DNA of 64,000 nucleotides from JASMHC01 sp964476515 (GCA_964476515.1 CAYZAY010000002.1:1-64000); one strand, 5' to 3'. Numbered from the stretch's first letter, positions 44,241 to 53,917 are shown. The notes: generated by a model from the sequence alone, not told the origin. Numbers and translations are program-made.

Positions 44241-45220
44241 GCCGCATTAATCCTTTCGATAAGTTTCGCGCGGGTTTCATCGTCACAAAACGCCGCCCTT
44301 GCTGACGTGCGAGCTAGGTCAAGAAACCGCGTTTCATCCCAGCCAAATACCAATTCTAGACCTTCGTATTCCTTGGTCATCGTAGAATGGAAGAACGGAG
44401 GATCGTCTGTGGACACCGTCACCTGAACGCCCGCTTCGGCAAGCAAGTGAACCGGATGGTGACTAAGCGAAGGATATACTCCCAACGAAACGTTCGACCC
44501 GGGGCATACTTCCAAAACAATGCCGCGATCCTGAAGTTCTTGAACCAGTCCTGCGTCTTCTGAGCTTCGAACACCGTGGCCAATCCGTTCGGCACCGATT
44601 GCGATGGCGTCACGGACTTCTTGCGGACCGCGCCATTCACCTGCGTGGGACGTCAAGCGAAGCCCAGCTTCTTTGGCCATGTCAAAACTATAGGCAAAAT
44701 CGCGATGCGACCCCATATTTTCGTCGCCCCCCATGCCAAATCCAACAATCCAGTCACCTGCTGTTTCAGCTGCGCAGATTGCCGTCTTTTTGGCCTGTTC
44801 ACCCCCCATATGACGGATGCAGGTCACAATCCCGCGTGAAACTATTCCATGCTCACGCTCGGCTATTTCTGCTCCGTCCTGCATAGCAAGAAGATATTCC
44901 TGCCAAGCCCCAAGATCAGACCCGCCACAGAAATCCGGTGACACAAACATTTCGGTGTAAATCACACCATGACTGGCACTTTCGGCCAAAACGGCTTCGA
45001 CTAGGCGCTTGAAATCATCAGGCGTTTTTAGAACTTCGGTCGCGGCCTCGTAAACCCTTAGAAAATCTACAAAATCCTTGAAGATATAGTTACCATTTTC
45101 CGCAAACACCCCGTTCAGGTTCACGTCTTTTTCCTGCCCCAACCGACGAATAAACGTAGGGGGCGCTGCGCCCTCAAGGTGCAAATGCAACTCAACCTTT
45201 GGCAATCCCCTTAGACTCAT
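44237..45220 (-). CDS. add: Adenosine deaminase
   Basis: Deaminates (deoxy)adenosine to inosine. 327 residues with KVELHLHLEGA (metal histidines) and LTSHAGEWRGPQEVRDAI. IGHGVRSSED and VTVSTDDPPFFHSTM carry further metal ligands and catalytic residues. Overlaps both deoB and upp by four bases, indicating tight translational coupling. An adenine deaminase assignment is less likely given the operon. Confidence 0.94.
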   Translation of the reverse strand: MSLRGLPKVELHLHLEGAAPPTFIRRLGQEKDVNLNGVFAENGNYIFKDFVDFLRVYEAATEVLKTPDDFKRLVEAVLAESASHGVIYTEMFVSPDFCGGSDLGAWQEYLLAMQDGAEIAEREHGIVSRGIVTCIRHMGGEQAKKTAICAAETAGDWIVGFGMGGDENMGSHRDFAYSFDMAKEAGLRLTSHAGEWRGPQEVRDAIAIGAERIGHGVRSSEDAGLVQELQDRGIVLEVCPGSNVSLGVYPSLSHHPVHLLAEAGVQVTVSTDDPPFFHSTMTKEYEGLELVFGWDETRFLDLARTSARAAFCDDETRAKLIERINAA

Positions 45221-46425
45221 AGAAAACTCCTTCCCGGTCCTTTTGCCGGAACGCCAAGGTGTTTGGCAATCGAAGCCGCGACGTCAACAAATCCAACGTG
45301 ACCTGCGCTACCCTGACCGACACCATGCACCAGAACCGGCACGCGTTCACGGGTGTGATCCGTCCCGATCCACGTGGGGTCGTTACCGTGGTCTGCTGTA
45401 ATGACCAGAATATCGCCATCCTTAAGCGCCGAAAGCACGTCGCCAATTTCGTGATCAAACCATTCGAGCGCCCGCGCATAGCCGCTGACATCCCTGCGGT
45501 GACCGTATTCGCTGTCGAATTCAACAAGGTTGGCAAAGGTCAGGCTATCGTCTTCAGCATTCGATACGGCATCTTTTAGCGCCTGCATCAGTGCTGCATC
45601 CGGCCCCTTCACCACATCGTCGATCCCTTGACCCGAGAAGATGTCCTTGACCTTGCCAATGGCATGAACCGCACTGCCAGCATCCTTGACCCAATCGCAA
45701 AGCGTTGGCTCGGGCGGTGAAATCGCAAAATCGCGTCGGTTGGGAGTGCGTTCGAACGCGCCTTCAGAACCTATAAATGGCCGTGCAATCACTCGCCCCA
45801 CCTTCATATCGTGCAACAAAGGCGCCACGGCACGACACATGTCCAACAGGCGCTCTAGGCCAAACACCTCTTCATGGGCCGCTATCTGTAGGACTGAATC
45901 CGCTGACGTGTAGCAAATGGGATATCCGGTCTGGACGTGCTCTGCGCCCAGTCGTTCAATAACTTTGGTTCCTGAAGCGTGCTCATTACTAAGGATCGCG
46001 TCCGTCCCAGCAGCCTTGCACAGCGCTTGCGTCACGTGATCAGGGAACGCAGGTCTTTCATCAGGAAAGTAGTGCCAATACCACGGCACTGGTACACCCG
46101 CCAGTTCCCAATGCCCCGAAGGCGTGTCCTTGCCCTTGCTGATTTCGGTCGCCACAGCCCAAAAACCATCGGGTGATCCGTCCAAACCATCTGCTTCAAC
46201 TCCGGACGCCAGCCGCACGGCTTGCCCCAACCCCAATCGGTTCAAGTTGGGCACCTGTAACGGACCGCTTCGCCCTTGCTCAGCCTTGCCCGCAACACAG
46301 GCTTGGGCGATGTGGCCAAGGGTATTCGCACCAGTATCCGGAACATCGCCATTAAAAAACTGGTCCGCATCCGGCGCACCGCCGATGCCGACTGAATCCA
46401 TAACCACCAGAAATGCACGCGCCAT
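45217..46425 (-). CDS. deoB: Phosphopentomutase
   Basis: Interconverts (deoxy)ribose 1- and 5-phosphates. 402 residues, alkaline-phosphatase fold. MARAFLVVMDSVGIGGAPDA (metal site), DTPSGHWELAGVP with the phosphorylated Thr, and VITADHGNDPTWIGTDHTRERVPVLVHG near the C-terminus. Its ATG directly precedes the deoA stop complement with no gap. Confidence 0.97.
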   Translation of the reverse strand: MARAFLVVMDSVGIGGAPDADQFFNGDVPDTGANTLGHIAQACVAGKAEQGRSGPLQVPNLNRLGLGQAVRLASGVEADGLDGSPDGFWAVATEISKGKDTPSGHWELAGVPVPWYWHYFPDERPAFPDHVTQALCKAAGTDAILSNEHASGTKVIERLGAEHVQTGYPICYTSADSVLQIAAHEEVFGLERLLDMCRAVAPLLHDMKVGRVIARPFIGSEGAFERTPNRRDFAISPPEPTLCDWVKDAGSAVHAIGKVKDIFSGQGIDDVVKGPDAALMQALKDAVSNAEDDSLTFANLVEFDSEYGHRRDVSGYARALEWFDHEIGDVLSALKDGDILVITADHGNDPTWIGTDHTRERVPVLVHGVGQGSAGHVGFVDVAASIAKHLGVPAKGPGRSFL

Positions 46426-47724
46426 CTACGAAACCCTCTCAAGCACAAGCGGAGGCAGTTCGAAACCTGCCTCTCCAATCGTGACCGCTTGCCGCAAAAC
46501 CGCTTCTACCTTGTCTGCAGAAGCATCGTCCGCTGCATGGATCATGCAAATCGGCTGGCTTTCATCAACCTTCTGACCAAGCGAGACAAAGTCCGTCAAC
46601 CCAACCGATGGATCAACCTTATCCGTCTCGACCATCCGGCCACCACCCATTTCGACCACTGCAAACCCAACGGCAACGCCATCAACAGCCTTTAGGACAC
46701 CCACCTGATCGGCCATGAACGGCCTGACAATCGGTGCCGAGGGCAAAGCATCAGCATTCAACGGATCCTTAGCCCCAAAAGCCCGACACATCTGATCGTA
46801 TTTTTCAGCGGCTGCACCCGATGCTATCACATCGCGAACCCGCTTGGCGGCCTCATCTACATCTTCGGCTAACCCGCCCATAACAAGCGCCAGTCCGGAC
46901 AGCTCCACGGATAGCTCTAACAAACGCCCTTGCTTACCATCGCAAAGCACCGCCAAGGTTTCGCGAAGCTCCAACGCATTGCCAACCGAATGCGCCAGCG
47001 GCTGGTTCATGTCCGTGATCAGCGCGTTCGTCCGGCACTCTGCCAAGTTCGCCGTATCCACCAGTGCGCGCGCCAGTTGTCGCGCTTCGTCCTGCGTTCG
47101 CATGAACGCCCCCGAACCGCATTTCACATCCAGAACCAGCCCTTCTAATCCCGCGGCCAGTTTCTTGCTTAGAATTGACGCTGTTATCAGATCGACACTT
47201 TCCACCGTCGAAGTGACATCACGGATTGCGTAAAGCCGTCGATCCGCGGGCGCCATATCGCCGGTTGCACTGACGATCCCACAACCAATATCCTGAACCA
47301 CTTTGCGGAACGCGTCTTCGGACTGAGCGGTCGCATACCCTTCCATCGCTTCAAGCTTATCGAGTGTCCCGCCGGTATGCCCAAGCCCCCGCCCCGATAT
47401 CATCGGTACATAGGCACCACACGCGGCTAGCGCCGGAGCCAAAACAAGCGACAGGCAATCGCCCAGCCCACCTGTCGAATGCTTGTCGACAATCGGACCG
47501 TTCAGCGCCCATTCCAAAACGTCACCGCTATCGCGCATCCCCATCGTCAGACTGGCCCGCCCTTCGGCATCCAGACCCTTCAGACAAACGGCCATCGCAA
47601 AAGCACCCGCCTGCGCATCGCTAACCGCACCAGTCGCCAACCCAACCGAGAACCACCGTAGCTCTTCGTCGGTCAGCTTCCCGCCGTCGCGCAATTTCGA
47701 AATGATAGATCGAGCACCGGTCAA
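46426..47724 (-). CDS. deoA: Thymidine phosphorylase
   Basis: Phosphorolysis of thymidine to thymine and deoxyribose 1-phosphate. 432 residues. VDKHSTGGLGDCLSLVLAPALAACG is the family phosphate-binding signature, followed by SGRGLGHTGGTLDKLEA and LKGLDAEGRASLTMGM. The start is a TTG overlapping the cdd stop (TTGA). An ATG start is not available close to the conserved N-terminus, so a weak start codon is accepted. Confidence 0.95.
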   Translation of the reverse strand: MTGARSIISKLRDGGKLTDEELRWFSVGLATGAVSDAQAGAFAMAVCLKGLDAEGRASLTMGMRDSGDVLEWALNGPIVDKHSTGGLGDCLSLVLAPALAACGAYVPMISGRGLGHTGGTLDKLEAMEGYATAQSEDAFRKVVQDIGCGIVSATGDMAPADRRLYAIRDVTSTVESVDLITASILSKKLAAGLEGLVLDVKCGSGAFMRTQDEARQLARALVDTANLAECRTNALITDMNQPLAHSVGNALELRETLAVLCDGKQGRLLELSVELSGLALVMGGLAEDVDEAAKRVRDVIASGAAAEKYDQMCRAFGAKDPLNADALPSAPIVRPFMADQVGVLKAVDGVAVGFAVVEMGGGRMVETDKVDPSVGLTDFVSLGQKVDESQPICMIHAADDASADKVEAVLRQAVTIGEAGFELPPLVLERVS

Positions 47725-48113
47725 CTGGACGTCATATGCTCTGCTGTAAATGCACCCGGCAACAAATCACGGAGCGCGATTTTAGCTTCGACACCTTCCA
47801 GATTGGCCAGTGTCACCGGCACGTCACCCTTGCCAAACTCGGCCAGCTTCTGACGGCACCCGCCACATGGCGCAACCGGTTCTGGGCTGTCGGCGACGAC
47901 ATAGACTTCGGTGATCTCACCTTCACCCGCCGCGACCATGGCCGCGATAGCCCCAGCTTCGGCACATGTGCCTTCTGGGTAGGCTGCGTTTTCGACGTTG
48001 CACCCAGCGTATACGTTGCCTGAGGTTGTCTTGATAGCCGCCCCTACTTTGAAATGAGAATAAGGGGCATAAGCATTTTCGCGGACCTCGCGTGCGGCTT
48101 TGTCCATTTCCAT
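47721..48113 (-). CDS. cdd: Cytidine deaminase
   Basis: Deaminates (deoxy)cytidine to (deoxy)uridine. 130 residues from MEMDKAAREVRENAYAPYSHFKVGAAI. Zinc motifs CAEAGAI (catalytic Glu) and PCGGCRQ. The longer frame to 48197 runs into the promoter region and is rejected. First gene of the salvage operon, divergent from maeB. Confidence 0.94.
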   Translation of the reverse strand: MEMDKAAREVRENAYAPYSHFKVGAAIKTTSGNVYAGCNVENAAYPEGTCAEAGAIAAMVAAGEGEITEVYVVADSPEPVAPCGGCRQKLAEFGKGDVPVTLANLEGVEAKIALRDLLPGAFTAEHMTSS

Positions 48114-48242
48114 GACTTTGACCTTTCTACAATTTAGGTCATTCTTGCCGCGCTGACAGGATGAAGCAAGGAATATACGACGTTGCCTAAGCGTCATTTG
48201 AACCTATGTTAGCGACAGAACTGGGGTTTATGTGCCCTAAAT

Positions 48243-48264
48243 TTTAGTTCAATGTTAAACTAAA
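48243..48264. promoter_or_regulatory. Perfect inverted repeat upstream of maeB
   Basis: TTTAGTT at 48243-48249 and AACTAAA at 48258-48264 with an eight-base spacer, 20 bases before the maeB start. A candidate operator or leader hairpin in the cdd/maeB divergent region. Confidence 0.4.
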
Positions 48265-48283
48265 TAATTCGATGGAGCTTTCG

Positions 48284-50562
48284 ATGACGGAAAATCAGAA
48301 CGAATCCTTGCGCCAAGCGGCGCTGTTCTATCACGAACATCCAAAGCCCGGTAAGCTTGAAATCCGCGCAACAAAGCCAATGGCCAATGGTCGCGACCTA
48401 AGCCGCGCCTATTCACCCGGCGTGGCGGAAGCCTGTCTTGAAATCAAGGGAGACCCTGAAAACGCAGCAAAATATACGACACGTGGTAATCTGGTCGCCG
48501 TTGTTTCAAACGGAACTGCAGTTCTTGGTCTTGGAAATATCGGCGCGCTTGCGTCAAAACCCGTCATGGAAGGCAAGGCCGTTCTCTTCAAAAAGTTCGC
48601 AAATATCGATTGCTTTGATATTGAAGTAAATGAAAGCGACCCCGAGAAATTGGCGGATATTGTCTGTGCTCTTGAGCCGACTTTTGGCGCGATCAACCTT
48701 GAAGACATCAAAGCCCCCGACTGTTTCATCGTAGAAAAAATCTGCCGCGAGCGGATGAACATCCCCGTTTTCCATGATGATCAGCACGGTACAGCGATTG
48801 TCGTCGGGGCCGCAGCAACCAACGCCCTGTACGTAGCGGGCAAAAAATTTGAAGACATCAAGATTGTTTCGACCGGTGGCGGGGCAGCTGGGATTGCCTG
48901 TCTCAACATGCTTTTGAAGCTTGGCGTAAAGCGCGAAAACGTGTGGCTTTGCGATGTCCACGGCCTTGTTTATGAAGGTCGCACCGAAGATATGAACCCG
49001 CAGAAAGCTGCGTTCGCGCAGAAATCCGATCTTCGCTGCCTAGGCGACGTGATCGACGATGCGGACATGTTCCTTGGCCTATCCGGACCGAATGTTCTGA
49101 AACCTGAAATGGTCGCCAAGATGACCAAGCAACCGATCGTCTTTGCCCTCGCCAATCCGACACCCGAAATCATGCCGGAAGAAACGAAAAAGGTTGCGCC
49201 CGACGCCATCATCGCCACCGGCCGCAGTGATTTTCCGAACCAGGTTAACAACGTCCTTTGCTTCCCGTTTATCTTCCGAGGTGCACTTGACGTCGGCGCG
49301 ACCGAGATCAACGACGCAANNNNNNNNNNGCCTGTGTTGAAGGCATCGCAGAACTTGCCCGCGCCACAACCAGCGCCGAAGCCGCCGCCGCCTATCAGGG
49401 CGAACGCCTTACATTTGGCGTCGACTATCTGATTCCCAAGCCGTTTGACCCACGACTTTCAAGTGTTGTTTCAACCGCCGTCGCCAAAGCCGCCATTGAA
49501 AGCGGCGTCGCCAAACGCCCGCTGGACGACATCGAAGGCTACAAAAACAGCCTCAACGAATCCGTCTACAAATCGGCGATGCTGATGCGCCCTGTGTTTG
49601 AAGCCGCCGCCACCGCCAGCCGCCGCATCGTATTCGCCGAAGGCGAAGACGAACGCGTACTGCGCTCAGCACAGGCCATTCTGGAAGAAACAACCGAACA
49701 GCCAATCCTTATCGGACGTCCCGAGGTTATCCACCGCCGCTGCGAACGGCTTGGCCTCGACATTCGCCCCGATCAAGATTTCCGCATCGTTAACCCCGAA
49801 AACGACCCCCGCTACCGCGACTATTGGGGCAGCTATCACGAACTCATGTGCCGCCGCGGTGTGACACCAGATCTTGCCCAAACCATCATGCGAACCAACA
49901 CAACCGCAATTGCCGCGGTAATGGTTCATCGCGGCGAAGCAGACAGCATGATCTGTGGCACCTTTGGCGAATTCCGCTGGCACCTGAACTACGTGAACCA
50001 AGTCTTGGGCCATGGTGCGCTTAACCCGCAAGGCGCCCTGACACTGATGATCCTGGAAGACGGCCCGTTATTCATCGCCGACACCCATGTCTTTGGGCTT
50101 CCGACTTCAGAACAACTCGCCCAGATCGCCTGCGGGGCTGCCCGCCATGTCCGCCGCTTTGGCATCGAACCAAACATCGCACTCTGTTCTCAGTCACAGT
50201 TCGGCAACCACGCCGAAGGCTCGGGCAAGCGACTGCGCGGCGCCATCTCGATTCTCGACGAAAAACCCCGCGATTTCTGTTATGAAGGCGAAATGAACGT
50301 CGATACAGCACTCGATGCCGAATTGCGCCAGCGGCTTTTGCCATGCAATCGCATGAAGGGCTCGGCCAATACGCTGATTTTCGGTCACGCAGATGCGGCT
50401 TCTGCCGTACGCAATATCCTGAAGATCAAAGGCGGCCTCGCCGTCGGACCGATCCTTATGGGCATGGGCAACCGCGCCCACATCGTGACCCCGTCAATCA
50501 CTCCGCGCGGGCTTTTGAACATGGCTGCAATCGCAGGCACGCCCGTGAAGCATTATAGTTAA
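48284..50562 (+). CDS. maeB: NADP-type malic enzyme with phosphotransacetylase-like domain, split by a sequence gap
   Basis: Oxidative decarboxylation of malate to pyruvate. Malic N-domain has ATKPMANGRDLSRAYSPGVAEACLEI and FHDDQHGTAIVVGAAATNAL; the NAD(P) domain has KIVSTGGGAAGIACLNML. A phosphate-acetyltransferase-like C-domain (about residue 430 on) has FAEGEDERVLRSAQAILEE and FGHADAASAVRNILKIKGG; it is regulatory in MaeB. The gene should be about 760 codons. Ten Ns at 49320-49329 break the frame. Both flanks match one continuous protein (...TEIND then ACVEGIAELARA...). GGAG precedes the ATG at 48284; 48272 is an alternative start. The gap is technical, not a biological lesion, as far as can be seen. 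Confidence 0.93.
49320..49329. other. Ten-N sequence gap inside maeB
   Basis: A run of exactly ten Ns. The frame before it ends GAC-GCA-A and resumes GCC-TGT-GTT. Restoring the conserved Met-Lys-Ile between Asp-Ala and Ala-Cys needs eight bases, so ten is a placeholder. Confidence 0.99.
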
Positions 50563-51632
50563 GAACGGCGAGAGACCTCGTTGATCGCATCACTCAAAGT
50601 CGATGCGAAACTGCGAATGTTAAAGCACTCATCGGCCAATTTGCGTGCTCGGACCCTCATTTCGGCACTTGCGTCACGATCGCTTGCGAATTCTGACAAA
50701 ATCCGACACCACGCATCTGGGTCGCAAGCTGGAACCCAACAGCCGACGCCCTCGGCTTCTAAATTGATGCCCAGATATGAATTTTCGGTTGAAATAACCG
50801 GAATACCAGACGCCAATGCCTCGGTCGCTGCGGTTAACCCAATAGCATTATTACCACGCGTTTCTTCTAAGGAAATCGGCAGAACAAGCGCGTCGAAATC
50901 AGGCAGGCAGCCAATATAATCCCTCCAATCAATCCACTCTGACCGAATGATCAAACGCCCCTCTGCCTTAGGCGGAACGTCCACATCAAATTCCTTCCCA
51001 GCCCCCAAAACAGTAAGCTTTGCTTGCTCGTATGGAAAACCTGAAATCAATGATTGAAAGTCTCGGAAACTCTTTCCAACCGAAACAAAATGGGGCTCAT
51101 CCCCGCTTGGCCGTTGTTTGCATTTGTAGTGACGAATATCCACGCCCCAACGCACCTGAACAAGCCGTGCTTCTGAAACGCCGAGCTTTCGCAGATCGTT
51201 TTCAACTTCCTCGCTCAAGCTCAGAATTCTGTCTAAACCACCAACAAATACCCTTGCCCAAATACGCTCCAAAAGCCCCTTCTTAGCGGGGCTTTGATAA
51301 TTGACGGCAATGACAGGCGTTTGAAATAAACGAAGCGTCCTGAGTATCGCCAAAAAGGCGACGGTCGGCATGTGCGCACAATAAATGACGTCAAAGTCCT
51401 TCGCACTTTTCATGGCACGGTACTGAAGATCCAGATCGCCAAAAACGCGCAGAATTCGCGACAATGATTTTAGCCAGCCAACGCCAGCAAACTCCAAAAA
51501 CTCAACATCATGCCCTAGGTCGCGAAGTTCCGGGCCACCCCATAAATGCTGCGAGGGGGAGTCCCCTGATGTAGAAAGCCAGTCGGTTTCAATGGATTTC
51601 AGATCGTAATTGTTAAAAATTAGTACGCGCAT
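50559..51632 (-). CDS. Glycosyltransferase, group 1 (GT4-like)
   Basis: 357 residues. Rossmann-type N-domain (MRVLIFNNYDLKSIETDW, HDVEFLEFAGVGW, DFDVIYCAHMPTVAFLAIL) and a GT-B C-domain with SVGKSFRDFQSLISGF, PDFDALVLPISLEETRGNNAIGLTAATEALASGIPVISTE, which includes the Glu-containing nucleotide-sugar motif in a variant form. Donor and acceptor unknown. It stands alone between maeB and prpE with AT-richer sequence than its neighbours, hinting at acquisition. Overlaps the maeB stop by four bases. Confidence 0.86.
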   Translation of the reverse strand: MRVLIFNNYDLKSIETDWLSTSGDSPSQHLWGGPELRDLGHDVEFLEFAGVGWLKSLSRILRVFGDLDLQYRAMKSAKDFDVIYCAHMPTVAFLAILRTLRLFQTPVIAVNYQSPAKKGLLERIWARVFVGGLDRILSLSEEVENDLRKLGVSEARLVQVRWGVDIRHYKCKQRPSGDEPHFVSVGKSFRDFQSLISGFPYEQAKLTVLGAGKEFDVDVPPKAEGRLIIRSEWIDWRDYIGCLPDFDALVLPISLEETRGNNAIGLTAATEALASGIPVISTENSYLGINLEAEGVGCWVPACDPDAWCRILSEFASDRDASAEMRVRARKLADECFNIRSFASTLSDAINEVSRRS

Positions 51633-51806
51633 TCAAATTCCGGTCGGTTTCCCGTCATCGAACGACAATTGCGCTTTGAAGTAAGGTAAGAGCGCTTAGT
51701 CCAGTCCATCCCAGTGACAGATACCCATTAAGAATGGTGCTGGTTGACTCCGCTGAAGCTTTGCAAAACTGAGCATATTTGCCTAATTCAAGAATATATC
51801 CTCTAC

Positions 51807-51855
51807 TTTGCAAACATTAGCAGGCAATATTTGGAAATTTCTGCAAATTTCTTGC
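51807..51855. promoter_or_regulatory. Putative ScfR/PccR operator elements upstream of prpE
   Basis: TTTGCAAA at 51807-51814, GCAAATTTCTTGC at 51843-51855, and a direct repeat of AAATTTCT at 51835 and 51846. Resembles the elements before pccB. The 309-base gap 51633-51941 between the glycosyltransferase and prpE holds no other recognisable feature. Confidence 0.45.
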
Positions 51856-51941
51856 GATATTCTGACGCCCCTAGCACAGAGGACTTGCCACACTGCATTT
51901 GACACGCATAACTCTCTCCAACCGTTTAAGAGGAGTGCATC

Positions 51942-53831
51942 ATGAGCTATAATGACGTCTACGAAGGCTGGAAATCCAACCCCGAAGCACACTGGATGCA
52001 AGCCGCTGAAGCGATCACATGGGATCGCAAGCCGACCAAAGCTCTTTTTGACGACAATGCCCCGATTTACGAATGGTATTCGGACGGCATGGTGAACACC
52101 TGCTACAACGCCATCGACCGCCACGTTGAAAATGGCCGCGCGGATCAAACCGCGATCATCTACGACAGCCCGATCACTGGCAAAAAAGACAAAATCACTT
52201 ATGCCGAGCTAAAGGACAAAGTCGCAAACCTCGCAGGCGCACTTGCTGCCAAAGGCATCACCAAAGGCGACCGCGTCATCATCTACATGCCGATGGTTCC
52301 TCAGGCGCTTGAGGCTATGCTGGCCTGTTCGCGCATTGGTGCTGTTCACTCGGTTGTATTTGGCGGCTTCGCGTCGAACGAACTGGCTGTTCGCATCGAC
52401 GACGCAACCCCCAAAGCCATCATCGCCGCGTCTTGCGGTCTGGAACCGGGACGTGTCGTTCAATACAAACCGCTGATTGACGGCGCGATTGAACTGTCCG
52501 ACCACAAGCCCGACTTCACCCTGATTTTGCAACGCGAAGAACACACCTGCGACCTGATTGAAGGTCGCGACTTTGATTGGTATCAAGCTCAAGAAGGCGT
52601 CGCCCCCGCCGATTGTGTTCCCGTTGAGGGCAACCATCCCGCCTATATCCTGTACACTTCTGGCACCACCGGTCAGCCCAAGGGCGTTGTCCGTGCAACC
52701 GGCGGTCACCTCGTTGCCCTGAACTGGACGATGAAGAACATCTACAACGTCAACCCGGGCGAAGTCTTTTGGGCCGCGTCTGACGTAGGCTGGGTCGTTG
52801 GTCACAGCTACATTTGCTACGGTCCTTTGATCCACGGCAACACCACCATCGTTTTCGAAGGCAAACCGGTCGGCACCCCCGACGCGGGCACCTTCTGGCG
52901 AGTCATCGAAGAACACAACGTGCGCAGCTTCTTCACCGCACCCACCGCATTCCGCGCGATAAAACGCGAAGACCCCAAGGGCGAGTTCGTCAAAAAATAC
53001 GATCTCTCCGGACTTCGCGCCCTTTACCTTGCGGGTGAACGCGCTGATCCCGACACCATCATTTGGGCGCAAAACCAGCTTGGCGTTCCCGTAATCGACC
53101 ACTGGTGGCAGACCGAACTTGGCTACGCCGCCGTCTGTAACCCTGTTGGCATCGAACTGCTCGACGTCAAAATCGGGTCTCCTTCGGTTTCGATGCCGGG
53201 CTACGACTTCAAAATCGTCGACGACGAAGGCAACGAAATGCCGCGTGGAGAGCTTGGCGCCATCGTCACCCCACTTCCTTTGCCACCGGGCACCTTCCCG
53301 ACACTGTGGAACGCCGAGGACCGCTTTATGAAAAGCTACCTCAACACCTTCCCGGGCTATTACGAAACCGGAGACGCCGGCATCATTGATGACGACGGAT
53401 ACCTCTACATCATGGCCCGCACCGACGACGTCATCAATGTCGCTGGTCACCGCCTATCGACTGGCGCGATGGAAGAAGTCCTTGCCAACCACCCAGACGT
53501 TGCCGAATGCGCCGTGATCGGTGTTACTGACCAGCTCAAAGGTCAACTTCCGCTCGGTTTCGTTTGCCTCACCAGTGGTGTCGATCGCCCGCATGGCGAC
53601 ATCGTCGCCGAATGCGTCAAGCTTGTCCGCAGCGAAATAGGGCCTGTAGCTGCGTTCAAGCTGGCCGTCGTTGTTGATCGCCTGCCAAAGACCCGTTCGG
53701 GCAAGATCCTGCGCGCGACCATGGTAAAGATCGCCGACAGCGAAGACTACAAAATGCCGGCAACAATCGATGACCCCACCATTTTGGGCGAGATCAAAGA
53801 GGCGCTGCAAACCATCGGCTACGCCAAGTAA
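51942..53831 (+). CDS. prpE: Propionyl-CoA synthetase
   Basis: ATP-dependent activation of propionate (and, less well, acetate) to the CoA ester. 629 residues, the PrpE rather than Acs length. Opens MSYNDVYEGWKSNPEAHWMQAAEAITWD. RIGAVHSVVFGGFASNELAVRIDD, ILYTSGTTGQPKGVVRATGGH, ASDVGWVVGHSYICYGPL, and PKTSRSGKILR-like PKTRSGKILRATM with the adenylation lysine. AGAGGAG precedes the ATG. It feeds the propionyl-CoA carboxylase/mutase genes at the other end of the window. Acs function is the alternative. Confidence 0.93.
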   Translation: MSYNDVYEGWKSNPEAHWMQAAEAITWDRKPTKALFDDNAPIYEWYSDGMVNTCYNAIDRHVENGRADQTAIIYDSPITGKKDKITYAELKDKVANLAGALAAKGITKGDRVIIYMPMVPQALEAMLACSRIGAVHSVVFGGFASNELAVRIDDATPKAIIAASCGLEPGRVVQYKPLIDGAIELSDHKPDFTLILQREEHTCDLIEGRDFDWYQAQEGVAPADCVPVEGNHPAYILYTSGTTGQPKGVVRATGGHLVALNWTMKNIYNVNPGEVFWAASDVGWVVGHSYICYGPLIHGNTTIVFEGKPVGTPDAGTFWRVIEEHNVRSFFTAPTAFRAIKREDPKGEFVKKYDLSGLRALYLAGERADPDTIIWAQNQLGVPVIDHWWQTELGYAAVCNPVGIELLDVKIGSPSVSMPGYDFKIVDDEGNEMPRGELGAIVTPLPLPPGTFPTLWNAEDRFMKSYLNTFPGYYETGDAGIIDDDGYLYIMARTDDVINVAGHRLSTGAMEEVLANHPDVAECAVIGVTDQLKGQLPLGFVCLTSGVDRPHGDIVAECVKLVRSEIGPVAAFKLAVVVDRLPKTRSGKILRATMVKIADSEDYKMPATIDDPTILGEIKEALQTIGYAK

Positions 53832-53843
53832 CACAACGATCAG

Positions 53844-53864
53844 GGCGGCTTCGGCCGCCTTTTT
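53844..53864 (+). terminator. Rho-independent terminator of prpE
   Basis: GGCGGC-TTCG-GCCGCC followed by TTTTT, 13 bases after the prpE stop. Textbook tetraloop terminator. Confidence 0.92.
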
Positions 53865-53886
53865 CAATCCTCCTTTATCTTGCTTC

Positions 53887-53917
53887 AAATACCTCGGAGC
53901 GCGAGGCAGGGCCTCGC
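53887..53917. repeat. Intergenic AAATACCTCGG element with GC hairpin
   Basis: AAATACCTCGG then GCGAGGC at 53901-53907 pairing with GCCTCGC at 53911-53917. Same family as the elements after pccB and after the acyl-CoA dehydrogenase, lying between prpE and the helicase gene. Confidence 0.5.

Noticed and set aside
49579..50562. Separate phosphate acetyltransferase-like gene starting at an ATG in 49579
   Set aside because: It is the C-terminal domain of maeB, separated only by the N gap; the frame from 49330 is continuous with it and matches MaeB.
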